The notes beneath the pieces were generated by a model. The model did not search any database. It was not told the DNA's origin and saw only the letters and a program-made list of their open reading frames with translations. From assembly GCF_027856955.1 (NCBI RefSeq), contig NZ_JAPSMD010000004.1, forward strand, positions 1 to 56,330: a stretch of DNA of 56,330 nucleotides, in the 5' to 3' direction. Source of the DNA: Falsiroseomonas oryzae (GTDB lineage: Bacteria; Pseudomonadota; Alphaproteobacteria; Acetobacterales; Acetobacteraceae). The position numbers were made by a program, and so were the translations under genes. Below, piece by piece: positions 16,851-24,842 of the stretch (position 1 is its first letter; the number at the start of each line of letters is the position of its first letter).

Positions 16851-18565
16851 GCGCGATGGACCAGATCCGCCTGCAGGTCATGTGGGACCGCATGATCGCC
16901 GTGGTGGAGGAACAGGCGCAGACCCTGGTCCGGACGGGCTTCAGCACCTCCACGCGCGAGGCCGGCGACGTCTCGGCCGGCGTCTTCGACACCGCGGGCC
17001 GCATGCTCGCCCAGGCCGTCACCGGCACGCCGGGCCATGTGAACTCGATGGCCCGCGCCGTGGTGCATTTCCTCGATGCCTTTCCCGCGGCCACGATGCG
17101 GCCCGGCGACGCCTTCATCACCAACGATCCCTGGAAGGGCACTGGCCACCTGCACGACTTCACCGTCGTCACGCCCTGCTTCCGCGGCGGGACGATGGTG
17201 GCGCTGTTCGCCTGCACCTGCCACGTCATCGACGTGGGCGGCCGCGGCATGGGGCCGGAGGCGCGCAGCGTGCTGGAGGAAGGCATCTTCATCCCGATCC
17301 GGCATTTCGCCCGCGCGGGCGTGGTGGACGAGACGCTGGTGGAGCTGATCCGCGTGAACGTGCGCGAACCCGTTCAGGTGGTGGGCGACATCTACTCGCT
17401 CGCCGGCTGCAACGAGGTCGGCTGCCGCCGCCTGCTGCGCATGATGGATGAATTCGGCATCACTGACCTGTCCGGCATCGCCGCCCACATCCTGGACCGC
17501 TCCCGCGCCGCCATGCTGCAGGCGATACGCGCGGTCCCGCCGGGACGCTACGTGAACCGCATGCGTGTGGACGGGCTGGAGGCGCCGCTCGACCTCGTGG
17601 CCACCATGCAGGTCGGCCCGGACGGCATCACCGTGGATTTCGCCGGCACCTCCCCGCCCTCCGCCTTCGGCATCAACGTGCCGCTCTGCTACACCGAGGC
17701 GTATGCGAGCTTCGGCGTGAAGTGCATCGTGGCCCCGAAGGTGCCGAACAACGACGCGACGCTGGGCCTGATCCGCGTCACCGCGCCCGCCGACTGCATC
17801 CTGAACGCGCAGCCGCCGCTGCCGGTCGCCACGCGCCACATCACCGGGCAGTTGCTGCCGGACCTCGTGATCGGCTGCCTGGCGCAGGCGCTGCGCGGCG
17901 AGGTGCCGGCCGAGGGCACCTCCTGCCTCTGGAACCTGATGGCGATGGGCGGCGCGGGGAACGTGAACGTCGCCCCCGGTGAACTGGACGGCGCCACGCG
18001 CTTCAACATCATGTCCTTCCATTCCGGCGGCACCGGCGCACGTCCGGGCAAGGACGGGCTGTCCGCCACGGCCTTTCCCTCCGGCGTGCGCAACGTGCCG
18101 ATCGAGGTCACGGAGCAACTCTCCCCCCTGCTCGTGCGACGCAAGGAATACCGCATGGATTCCGGCGGCGCCGGCACGTTCCGCGGCGGGCTCGGCCAAG
18201 TGATGGAGGTCGTGAACCTGGAGGACGTGCCCTACACCGTCAGCGCCAACTACGACCGCGTGCTGTTCCCGCCGCGCGGCCGCGACGGCGGGAAGGATGG
18301 TGCGCGCGGCGTGCTCTCCCTGGCGTCCGGCACCGTGCTCGAGGGGAAGGGACGGCAGGTGGTGGCGCCCGGCGAGGTGCTGGTGATTGAGATGCCGGGC
18401 GGCGCCGGCCTGGGCGACCCACTGCAGCGCGACCCCGCGCGAGTCGCCGAGGATGCACGTCTCGGCATGGTGTCCGTGGCTGCCGCGCGGTCGGACTACG
18501 GCGTGGTGGTGCACGCCGACGGCTCGCTGGACGAGGCGGCGACGCGGGCGGCGCGCGGTGGCTGA
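16847..18565 (+). CDS. hyuB: Hydantoinase/5-oxoprolinase family subunit B
   Basis: A 572-residue HyuB/OplB partner subunit. Visible family motifs are NDPWKGTGHLHDFTVVTP near 92-109, RVDGLEAPLDLVATMQV, DFAGTSPPSAFGINVPL near 265-281, and the C-terminal MPGGAGLGDPLQRDP. It forms the complex with HyuA that performs ATP-dependent amide-bond opening. ATG 16847 lies within the hyuA stop region. The plus-strand liv-LLM-PLP-hyu run ends here with a hairpin right at its stop codon. Confidence 0.92.
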   Translation: MSAMDQIRLQVMWDRMIAVVEEQAQTLVRTGFSTSTREAGDVSAGVFDTAGRMLAQAVTGTPGHVNSMARAVVHFLDAFPAATMRPGDAFITNDPWKGTGHLHDFTVVTPCFRGGTMVALFACTCHVIDVGGRGMGPEARSVLEEGIFIPIRHFARAGVVDETLVELIRVNVREPVQVVGDIYSLAGCNEVGCRRLLRMMDEFGITDLSGIAAHILDRSRAAMLQAIRAVPPGRYVNRMRVDGLEAPLDLVATMQVGPDGITVDFAGTSPPSAFGINVPLCYTEAYASFGVKCIVAPKVPNNDATLGLIRVTAPADCILNAQPPLPVATRHITGQLLPDLVIGCLAQALRGEVPAEGTSCLWNLMAMGGAGNVNVAPGELDGATRFNIMSFHSGGTGARPGKDGLSATAFPSGVRNVPIEVTEQLSPLLVRRKEYRMDSGGAGTFRGGLGQVMEVVNLEDVPYTVSANYDRVLFPPRGRDGGKDGARGVLSLASGTVLEGKGRQVVAPGEVLVIEMPGGAGLGDPLQRDPARVAEDARLGMVSVAAARSDYGVVVHADGSLDEAATRAARGG

Positions 18566-18582
18566 GGCGCTTGCGGCGCCTC
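18564..18582 (+). terminator. Hairpin at the hyuB stop codon
   Basis: GAGGCGC (18564-18570) and GCGCCTC (18576-18582) form a perfect 7-bp stem with loop TTGCG, beginning inside the hyuB TGA. There is no T-tract, so this is a candidate weak or Rho-assisted terminator between the catabolic run and the cof operon. Confidence 0.4.
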
Positions 18583-18671
18583 GCACCGCGTGGAAGACTC
18601 GCGCCCGCCCGGGACATGGTGCCGCCTTGCTTCACATGCGCAACGCATTCGCGGACGGATCAGGCGCGCGA

Positions 18672-18692
18672 CGCGCCACTCGTCGTGGCGCG
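18672..18692 (+). other. Hairpin in the leader upstream of cofE
   Basis: CGCGCCAC (18672-18679) and GTGGCGCG (18685-18692) form a perfect 8-bp stem around loop TCGTC, 35 bases before the cofE ATG. It could be a leader structure or a palindromic operator for the F420 operon. Inverted repeats arise readily in such GC-rich DNA, so the function is unproven. Confidence 0.3.
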
Positions 18693-18727
18693 ACCGTCCC
18701 CACGACCGTGCCACGCCCCCGCTGACC

Positions 18728-19489
18728 ATGCGGGCGACGTCGCTGGCCGCCACCGCCCTGCCGGGCCTGCCGGAGATCACGCGCGGCGCCGATCTTGCGG
18801 GTCTCTTGGCCGAGGCGCTGCGACGCCAGGCGCTGAGGGTCGCGCGGCAGGACGTGCTGGTGGTGGCTCAGAAGATCGTCTCGAAGGCAGAGGGCCGCGT
18901 CGTGCGACTGGCCGACGTCCTTCCCTCCCCGCAGGCGGTCGAGCTCGCCGACCGGACGGGCAAGGATGCGCGGCTGGTGGAGGTGATCCTGTCGGAATCT
19001 CGCCGCGTCGTCCGCGCCGCGCCGCGCGTGCTGGTGGTGGAGCATCGTCTGGGCTTCGTCATGGCGAATGCCGGCGTGGACCAGTCCAATGTCGCGGACC
19101 CCGGGACGGCGCTGCTGCTGCCACAGGACCCGGATGCCTCCGCCGCACGACTGCGCGACGGGCTCGCCGAGCGGCTGGGCACCGCACCAGCCGTCATCGT
19201 CAGCGACAGCTTCGGGCGCGCGTGGCGCCGGGGCTCCGTCGGCACCGCGATCGGTGTCGCGGGGATGCCGGCGCTGCTGGACCTGCGCGGCCAGCCCGAT
19301 CGCGCCGGGCGTCCGCTGGAGATCACGACCGTCGGCTTCGCCGACCAGGTGGCCAGCGCTGCCGCGCTGCTGACCGGCGAGGCAGCGGAGGGCCGGCCCG
19401 CGGTGCTTGTCCAGGGCCTCGACTGGGAGGCCGCCGAGAGCGGCGTGGGCGCGCTGCTGCGTCCGCAGGAGGAGGACCTGTTCCGGTGA
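18728..19489 (+). CDS. cofE: Coenzyme F420-0:L-glutamate ligase CofE (single domain)
   Basis: A 253-residue GTP-dependent ligase that adds glutamates to F420-0. CofE motifs are VVAQKIVSKAEG at 45-56, ANAGVDQSN at 113-121 and SDSFGRAWRRGS at 159-170. ATG 18728 was chosen because the CofE homology starts there; no strong ribosome site is visible. The length is that of archaeal/proteobacterial CofE. The C-terminal flavin-binding reductase domain of actinobacterial FbiB is absent, which matters for the F420 tail chemistry. The stop overlaps the cofD GTG by 4 bp. Confidence 0.93.
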   Translation: MRATSLAATALPGLPEITRGADLAGLLAEALRRQALRVARQDVLVVAQKIVSKAEGRVVRLADVLPSPQAVELADRTGKDARLVEVILSESRRVVRAAPRVLVVEHRLGFVMANAGVDQSNVADPGTALLLPQDPDASAARLRDGLAERLGTAPAVIVSDSFGRAWRRGSVGTAIGVAGMPALLDLRGQPDRAGRPLEITTVGFADQVASAAALLTGEAAEGRPAVLVQGLDWEAAESGVGALLRPQEEDLFR

Positions 19490-20430
19490 AGGTCGTCGCG
19501 CTCTCCGGCGGAATCGGCGGGGCGAAGCTGGCGCTTGGCCTGATGCATGCGCTGGGGCCCCGTGAGCTGACCGTCGTCGCGAACACCGCCGACGATTTCG
19601 AGCACCTGGGGCTGCTGGTCTGCCCGGATCTCGATACGCTGCTCTACACCCTGGGCGGCCGGGCCGATGCGGAACGCGGCTGGGGCCGTGCGGGGGAAAG
19701 CTGGGGCTGCATGGCAGCGCTGGCGGAGCTGGGCGGACCGGACTGGTTCCAGCTGGGCGACCGCGACCTGGCGACGCATCTGCTGCGCACCAGCCGGCTC
19801 CGCGCAGGCGAGACGCTGACCGCTGTGATGAGCGACCTGGCTGCGCGGTTCGGCATTGCCGCGACGCTGCTGCCGATGTCCGACGACCCGGTCCGCACGC
19901 GCTTGAAGACGGCGCAGGGCTGGATGGAGTTCCAGCCCTGGTTCGTGGGCCGCCGGGCGGAGCCCGCGGTCACCGCGCTCGACTTCGCCGGCGCCGAGGC
20001 GGCGCGGCCGTCCGATGCCGTGCTTGCCGCCCTGGCCGATACGGAGCTCGGTGCGGTGGTTCTCTGCCCCTCCAATCCCTTCATCAGCATCGACCCCATG
20101 CTGGCCATGCCATGGCTGCGTGCGGCGCTGCACGGCTGCCGGGCGCCGGTGATCGCCGTCTCGCCGATCATCGCGGGGCAGGCGGTGAAGGGCCCCACTG
20201 CGCGCATGCTGGCCGGCTTCGGGCTGGAGGTCAGCGCAACGGCGGTCGCACGCCACTACGGCGAGCGGCTGTCGGGCTACGTGGTCGATTCGCAGGACGC
20301 CGCAGCCGCCGCGGCACTGGCGCCGCTGCCGGTGCGCGCCACGCGGACGCTGATGGTCAGCCTGGACGATCGCATCGCCCTGGCGCGCGAGGTGCTGGAC
20401 ATGGCACGCAGCATCGGCCCGCGGCGATGA
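19486..20430 (+). CDS. cofD: F420-0 synthase CofD/FbiA (2-phospho-L-lactate transferase family)
   Basis: A 314-residue transferase that joins the activated three-carbon phosphate tail to the deazaflavin Fo. Motifs are ALSGGIGGAK at 5-14, VANTADDFEHLGL at 31-43 with Asp50 after it, GDRDLATHLLRT near 91-102, PSNPFISIDPML near 180 and SPIIAGQAVKGP near 220. GTG 19486 is the start: it overlaps the cofE stop (GTGA) and has AGGAGGA upstream. Depending on CofC, the tail may come from phospholactate, phosphoenolpyruvate or 3-phosphoglycerate. The sequence alone does not say which. Confidence 0.94.
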   Translation: MKVVALSGGIGGAKLALGLMHALGPRELTVVANTADDFEHLGLLVCPDLDTLLYTLGGRADAERGWGRAGESWGCMAALAELGGPDWFQLGDRDLATHLLRTSRLRAGETLTAVMSDLAARFGIAATLLPMSDDPVRTRLKTAQGWMEFQPWFVGRRAEPAVTALDFAGAEAARPSDAVLAALADTELGAVVLCPSNPFISIDPMLAMPWLRAALHGCRAPVIAVSPIIAGQAVKGPTARMLAGFGLEVSATAVARHYGERLSGYVVDSQDAAAAAALAPLPVRATRTLMVSLDDRIALAREVLDMARSIGPRR

Positions 20431-21092
20431 GCGGGGTCCACGCCCTTCTGCCCATCAAGCTGGTGGCGCAGGCCAAGCAGCGCCTGGCCCGCGCGCTGTC
20501 CGCCGAGATGCGCGCCCGCCTTGCCCTGGCGATGGCCGAGGACGTGCTGGCCGCGCTGGCGGCCACGCCCGGCCTTGCCGGCATCACCGTGGTGACGGCC
20601 GACCCTGCTGCCGCCGCCCTGGCTGAACGCTACGGCGCGCGCGTGATCCAGGACGGCGCGCTGGACGGCCACACCGGCGCTGTCCTGGCCGGCACGCGGC
20701 GCCTGGCGGCGGAGGATGCCGCGGGCGTACTGGCGCTCCCGCTCGACGTGCCCTGCGTGACGCCGGCGGAGATCGCGGCGGTGCTGGACGCGCATGGCGC
20801 GCCGCCTGCCTTCACCATCGTGCCGTCGCATGACCGGATGGGATCGAACTGCGTGGTGGTTTCGCCGCCCGGTGCGGTTCCGCTGCGCTTCGGCGACGAC
20901 AGCTTCGCGCCGCACCTGGCGGCGGCCCGTGCCGCCGGCATCGCGCCGCGCACCCTGGACCTGCCGGGGCTCGCACTCGACATCGACCATCCGGCCGATC
21001 TGGCCGCCTTGCTACGCAGGGCGCCGACCACCCGCGCGCATGCGCTGCTGGCGGCAGCCAGCGCGCCGCAACTCCAGGACATGCCATCATGA
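20427..21092 (+). CDS. cofC: F420 tail guanylyltransferase CofC
   Basis: A 221-residue nucleotidyltransferase that activates the three-carbon phosphate with GTP for CofD. The N-terminal LLPIKLVAQAKQRLA (7-21) is the CofC signature. LALPLDVPCVTPAEI gives the metal/nucleotide Asp region, and IVPSHDRMGSNCVVV corresponds to the substrate loop. ATG 20427 overlaps the cofD stop, and its stop overlaps fbiC. In actinobacteria this function is FbiD. CofC is thought to set tail specificity, so this protein decides between classical F420 and 3PG-F420. Confidence 0.92.
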   Translation: MSGVHALLPIKLVAQAKQRLARALSAEMRARLALAMAEDVLAALAATPGLAGITVVTADPAAAALAERYGARVIQDGALDGHTGAVLAGTRRLAAEDAAGVLALPLDVPCVTPAEIAAVLDAHGAPPAFTIVPSHDRMGSNCVVVSPPGAVPLRFGDDSFAPHLAAARAAGIAPRTLDLPGLALDIDHPADLAALLRRAPTTRAHALLAAASAPQLQDMPS

Positions 21093-23452
21093 CGCCGGAC
21101 GCCGCGCTGGCCCTGGCCGGGCGCACCGACATCGACGCCCTCTGCGCCGAGGCCGCGGCGCTGCGCGATGCCGGGCACGGCCGGCGCGTGACCTGGTCGC
21201 GCAAGGTCTTCATCCCGCTGACGCAGCTGTGCCGCGACGTCTGCCACTACTGCACCTTCGCCCATCCGCCGCACGCCGGCGAAGCCCCCTTCCTCGACGA
21301 CGAGGCCGTGCTCTCCGTCGCGCGCGCCGGTGCGGCTGCCGGCTGCAAGGAAGCGCTGTTCACCCTGGGCGACCGGCCGGAGGCGCGCTGGGACGTCGCG
21401 CGGGACTGGCTCGCCGCGCGGGGCTTCGCCTCCACGCTGGACTATCTCCGGCACGCCGCGGGGCTGGTGCTGCGCGAAACCGGATTGCTGCCCCATCTCA
21501 ACCCCGGCGTGATGGCGCAGGAGGAGCTGGCGGCGCTGAGGCCCGTCTCCGCCTCCATGGGCGTGATGCTGGAGAGCGCGTCGGAGCGGCTCTCGGCCCG
21601 CGGCGGCCCGCATTTCGGCAGCCCGGACAAGCATCCCGCGGCGCGGCTGGCGACGATCGCCGCGGCCGGCGAGGCTGCCGTGCCCTTCACCTCCGGCATC
21701 CTGATCGGCATCGGCGAGACGCGGCGCGAGCGGATCGAGGCGCTGCTGGCGCTGCGCGAGCTGCACGCGCGTCACGGCCATCTGCAGGAAGTCATCGTGC
21801 AGAACTTCCGCGCCAAGCCGGGCACCCGCATGGCCGCCGCCCCCGACGCGACGCTGGAGGAGCTGCGCTGGACCATCGCCGTCGCGCGCCTGCTGCTGGG
21901 TGCGGAGGCGAACATCCAGGCGCCGCCGAACCTGTCGCCGGACGGCCTGGCGGCGCTGCTCGGCGCCGGCATCAACGACTGGGGCGGCGTCTCGGCCGTC
22001 ACGCCCGACCACGTGAACCCGGAACGCCCCTGGCCGCATCTCGACCGGCTGCGCGCCGCAACGGAGGCGGCGGGGCACGAGCTCGTGGAACGCCTGGCCA
22101 TCTATCCGGCCTGGGCGGCGCAGCCCACGCGCTGGCTGGATCCGGCCATGCGCGGCGCTGTCCTGCGTCAGTCCGATGCCACGGGGCTGGCGCGGGAGGA
22201 TGGATGGGTGACCGGCGCCGGCACGCCGCCTCGCGCCGTGCCGCGTCATCGCACGCCGATCGCGCGACTGCTGCACGCAGCGCGACGCGGCGAGAGCGCC
22301 GACGCGGACGACCTCCTCACCCTCTTCGACGCACGCGGCCGGGATCTCGACGCGGTGGTGGCCACCGCCGACGCACTGCGCGCCGAGGCCTGCGGGGACG
22401 TGGTGACCTACGCCGTCAATCGCAACATCAACTACACCAACCTGTGCACCTACGCCTGCGGCTTCTGCGCCTTCTCCAAGGGGCGCGGCCACGCTGACCT
22501 GCGCGGCCGTCCCTACGATCTCGACCTCGAGGAGATCGCCCGCCGCGCGGAGGAGGCCTGGGCACGCGGCGCCACCGAGGTCTGCCTGCAGGGCGGCATC
22601 CACCCCGACTACACCGGCGCCACCTACCTCGCCATCCTGCGCGCGGTGAAGGAGGCCGTGCCGGAGATGCACGTCCACGCCTTCTCGCCGCTGGAGATCA
22701 CGCAGGGCGCGCGCACCCTCGGGCTGGACCTGCGCGACTATCTGTCGCGCCTGCGGGATGCCGGCCTCGGCAGCCTGCCCGGCACCGCCGCGGAAATCCT
22801 GGACGACGAAGTGCGTGCCCTGATCTGTCCGGACAAGCTTCGCACGGACGAGTGGTTCGCCGTGATGGAGTCCGCGCATGCCGTCGGGCTCCGCAGCACC
22901 ACGACGATCATGTTCGGCCATGCGGAGCGGCCGGTGCACTGGGTGCGGCACCTGCTGCGACTGCGCGCGCAGCAGCAGCGCAGCGGCGGCTTTACCGAAT
23001 TCGTGCCGCTGCCCTTCGTTGCGGCGGAGGCGCCGCTCTACCGCAAGAGCCTGGCGCGGCGTGGCCCGACCTGGCGGGAGGCTGTGCTGATGCATGCGGT
23101 CGCCCGTATCGCGCTGCACGGCGCCATCCCGCACATCCAGGCGTCGTGGGTGAAGCTCTCGCCGGATGGCGCGGCGGCGATGCTGGCGGCCGGCGCCGAC
23201 GATCTCGGCGGCACGCTGATGAACGAGAGCATCTCCCGCGCCGCTGGCGCAGCGCATGGGCAGGAGCTGCCGCCGGCGGCGATGGAGCGCCTGATCCGCC
23301 AGGCCGGCCGCACACCGCGGCAGCGCAGCACGCTCTACGCCGAGGTGAGCGCCACGCGGCGCGCAGCCGCCGCCCATGCGGCGCCGCTGCAGCCGGTTGT
23401 GAACAGCCCGGCCGGCAAGCGCGCCCGGATTCACGCCGAGAGCCTGGGCTGA
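21089..23452 (+). CDS. fbiC: Fo synthase, fused CofG-CofH radical SAM enzyme
   Basis: A 787-residue fusion that makes the deazaflavin chromophore Fo from tyrosine and a diaminouracil. It has two radical SAM clusters: CRDVCHYC (Cys48, Cys52, Cys55) in the CofG half and CTYACGFC (Cys453, Cys457, Cys460) in the CofH half. Other motifs are QNFRAKPGTRM and APPNLSPD (CofG), and QGGIHPDYTG and GTAAEILDDEVR (CofH). The fused arrangement is the bacterial FbiC form. ATG 21089 overlaps the cofC stop, completing a four-gene coupled operon. Confidence 0.96.
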   Translation: MTPDAALALAGRTDIDALCAEAAALRDAGHGRRVTWSRKVFIPLTQLCRDVCHYCTFAHPPHAGEAPFLDDEAVLSVARAGAAAGCKEALFTLGDRPEARWDVARDWLAARGFASTLDYLRHAAGLVLRETGLLPHLNPGVMAQEELAALRPVSASMGVMLESASERLSARGGPHFGSPDKHPAARLATIAAAGEAAVPFTSGILIGIGETRRERIEALLALRELHARHGHLQEVIVQNFRAKPGTRMAAAPDATLEELRWTIAVARLLLGAEANIQAPPNLSPDGLAALLGAGINDWGGVSAVTPDHVNPERPWPHLDRLRAATEAAGHELVERLAIYPAWAAQPTRWLDPAMRGAVLRQSDATGLAREDGWVTGAGTPPRAVPRHRTPIARLLHAARRGESADADDLLTLFDARGRDLDAVVATADALRAEACGDVVTYAVNRNINYTNLCTYACGFCAFSKGRGHADLRGRPYDLDLEEIARRAEEAWARGATEVCLQGGIHPDYTGATYLAILRAVKEAVPEMHVHAFSPLEITQGARTLGLDLRDYLSRLRDAGLGSLPGTAAEILDDEVRALICPDKLRTDEWFAVMESAHAVGLRSTTTIMFGHAERPVHWVRHLLRLRAQQQRSGGFTEFVPLPFVAAEAPLYRKSLARRGPTWREAVLMHAVARIALHGAIPHIQASWVKLSPDGAAAMLAAGADDLGGTLMNESISRAAGAAHGQELPPAAMERLIRQAGRTPRQRSTLYAEVSATRRAAAAHAAPLQPVVNSPAGKRARIHAESLG

Positions 23453-23530
23453 GCGGGTGCAGGCGCGCGACTCCACGGCGGGCCGCGACAGCTGGTAGGC
23501 TCGGCGGGTGGACAACGCACTCCCCTCGTC

Positions 23531-24724
23531 GTGACCGACGCCCGGTTCATCGCGGCCGTCGTCATCGCCCAGGTGCTGGTGCAGATCGGCGCCTTCAGCC
23601 TGCCCGCGCTGCTGCCGGGCTACATGGATCGCTGGTCGCTCTCCGCGACGGAGGCGGGCTGGCTCGTCGGCGCCTTCTTCGCCGCCTATGTCGCGGCCGT
23701 GCCCATCCTGGTCGCGCTGACGGACCGCGTGCCCGCGCGCCGCGTCTACATGGTGGGCGCGGGCGCGACGGCGCTGTCGCATCTCGGCTTCGCGCTCGTC
23801 GCGGATGGATTCTGGAGCGCGCTGCCGCTGCGCGCGCTGGCCGGCATCGGCTGGGCCGGCTGCTACATGCCGGGGTTGAAGGTCCTCGCCGACCGGCTGG
23901 AGGGTGCAGCGCAATCGCGCGCCGTCTCCTGGCACGCCGCGGGCGTCGGGATCGCCGGCGCCGTCTCCTTCGCGGTGGCCGGCGCGCTGGATGCGGCAGC
24001 GGGCGCGGAGGCGGCGTTCCTGTTCGGCGGCGCCTGTGCCGTGGCGGCCTTCGCGATCGGGGTGGCGGTCATGCCGGCCTCTGTCACGCATCGCGCGGCG
24101 CCGGCGAGCGCATTGCTGGATTTCCGCCCGGTGCTGCGCAATCGCGCGGCCATGGCGTGGATCGCCGGCTACACGGTACATACCTGGGAACTCGGCGCCT
24201 TGCGCGCCTGGGGCGTCACCTTCCTCACGGCGGCGATCCTGCTGCATGGCGCACCGGGATGGCTGCCTGGCGCCAACGGCCTGTTCACCGCGGCGGGGCT
24301 GCTGGGCGTCGCGGTGTCAGTCTTCGGCAACGAGACCGCCCAGCGGTTCGGCCGGGCGCGCGTCGTCGCCGCGGCGATGGCCGCGGCGGCGCTGCTGTCC
24401 GTCGTCGCCGGTTTCTCCGTGCTGGTGTCCGCGCCGCTCGCGGCGCTGTGCGTGCTGGCCTGGAACGCTGCGATCTACCTGGACAGCTCCGCGCTGACCG
24501 CAGGCACGGTGCAGGCGGCGGAGCGGGAGCGCCGCGGCGCGACGATGGGGCTGCACAGCATGTGCGGCTATGCCGGGGGCTTCCTGGGACCGATCGGCGT
24601 CGGCGTCGCGCTGGACCTTGCCGGCCCCGATGCAGTGCTGAGGTGGGCGCTGGCCTTCGGGCACCTCGCCCCGGTCACGCTGCTCGGCTTCTGGCTCGTC
24701 AGGCGCCTGGGCCGCCCGTCCTAG
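23531..24724 (+). CDS. MFS transporter
   Basis: A 397-residue major facilitator protein with about 12 hydrophobic segments. Between helices 2 and 3 is ALTDRVPARRVYMVG, a variant of the MFS loop 2-3 motif. Helix 4 carries GIGWAGCYMPGLKVLADRL. GTG 23531 was taken because the first helix starts within ten residues; no clear ribosome site is seen. It follows fbiC by 78 bp on the same strand. It could import or export a pathway compound. Its TAG stop lies inside the CTAG that starts repeat copy B. Confidence 0.85.
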   Translation: MTDARFIAAVVIAQVLVQIGAFSLPALLPGYMDRWSLSATEAGWLVGAFFAAYVAAVPILVALTDRVPARRVYMVGAGATALSHLGFALVADGFWSALPLRALAGIGWAGCYMPGLKVLADRLEGAAQSRAVSWHAAGVGIAGAVSFAVAGALDAAAGAEAAFLFGGACAVAAFAIGVAVMPASVTHRAAPASALLDFRPVLRNRAAMAWIAGYTVHTWELGALRAWGVTFLTAAILLHGAPGWLPGANGLFTAAGLLGVAVSVFGNETAQRFGRARVVAAAMAAAALLSVVAGFSVLVSAPLAALCVLAWNAAIYLDSSALTAGTVQAAERERRGATMGLHSMCGYAGGFLGPIGVGVALDLAGPDAVLRWALAFGHLAPVTLLGFWLVRRLGRPS

Positions 24725-24842
24725 ACCGGCGTAGCCCTGACTGCGTTCAGGGCTACGCCGGTCCAGCTTCTCTCGCCTCGCGATTCACGCCCTTCGCCGT
24801 ACCCACCTTCGGTGTGCACACTCAGGGCGATCGCGGGCTGAG
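24721..24842. repeat. Dispersed palindromic repeat, copy B (inverted, about 122 bp)
   Basis: This is the reverse complement of copies A and C; over the first 85 bases it matches copy C with about six differences. It starts with CTAG (24721), which supplies the MFS stop. Its other end supplies the TGA of the minus-strand gene at 24822, whose last residues (SPRSP) are encoded by the repeat. It fills the whole space between two convergent genes. Confidence 0.87.
24724..24763. terminator. 17-bp perfect hairpin within repeat copy B
   Basis: GACCGGCGTAGCCCTGA (24724-24740) pairs perfectly with its complement at 24747-24763 around a 6-base loop. It lies immediately after the MFS stop and about 60 bases beyond the end of the opposite gene. 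There is no T-tract on either strand, but the stem is very stable, so a bidirectional termination or mRNA 3'-end protection role is likely. Confidence 0.6.

Noticed and set aside
20630-24247. A 1205-codon open frame on the minus strand opposite cofC and fbiC
   Set aside because: It is a shadow of high GC content. The plus strand encodes clear CofC and FbiC with all cluster cysteines, and the minus translation is low-complexity, rich in Arg, Gly and Ala, without family motifs.
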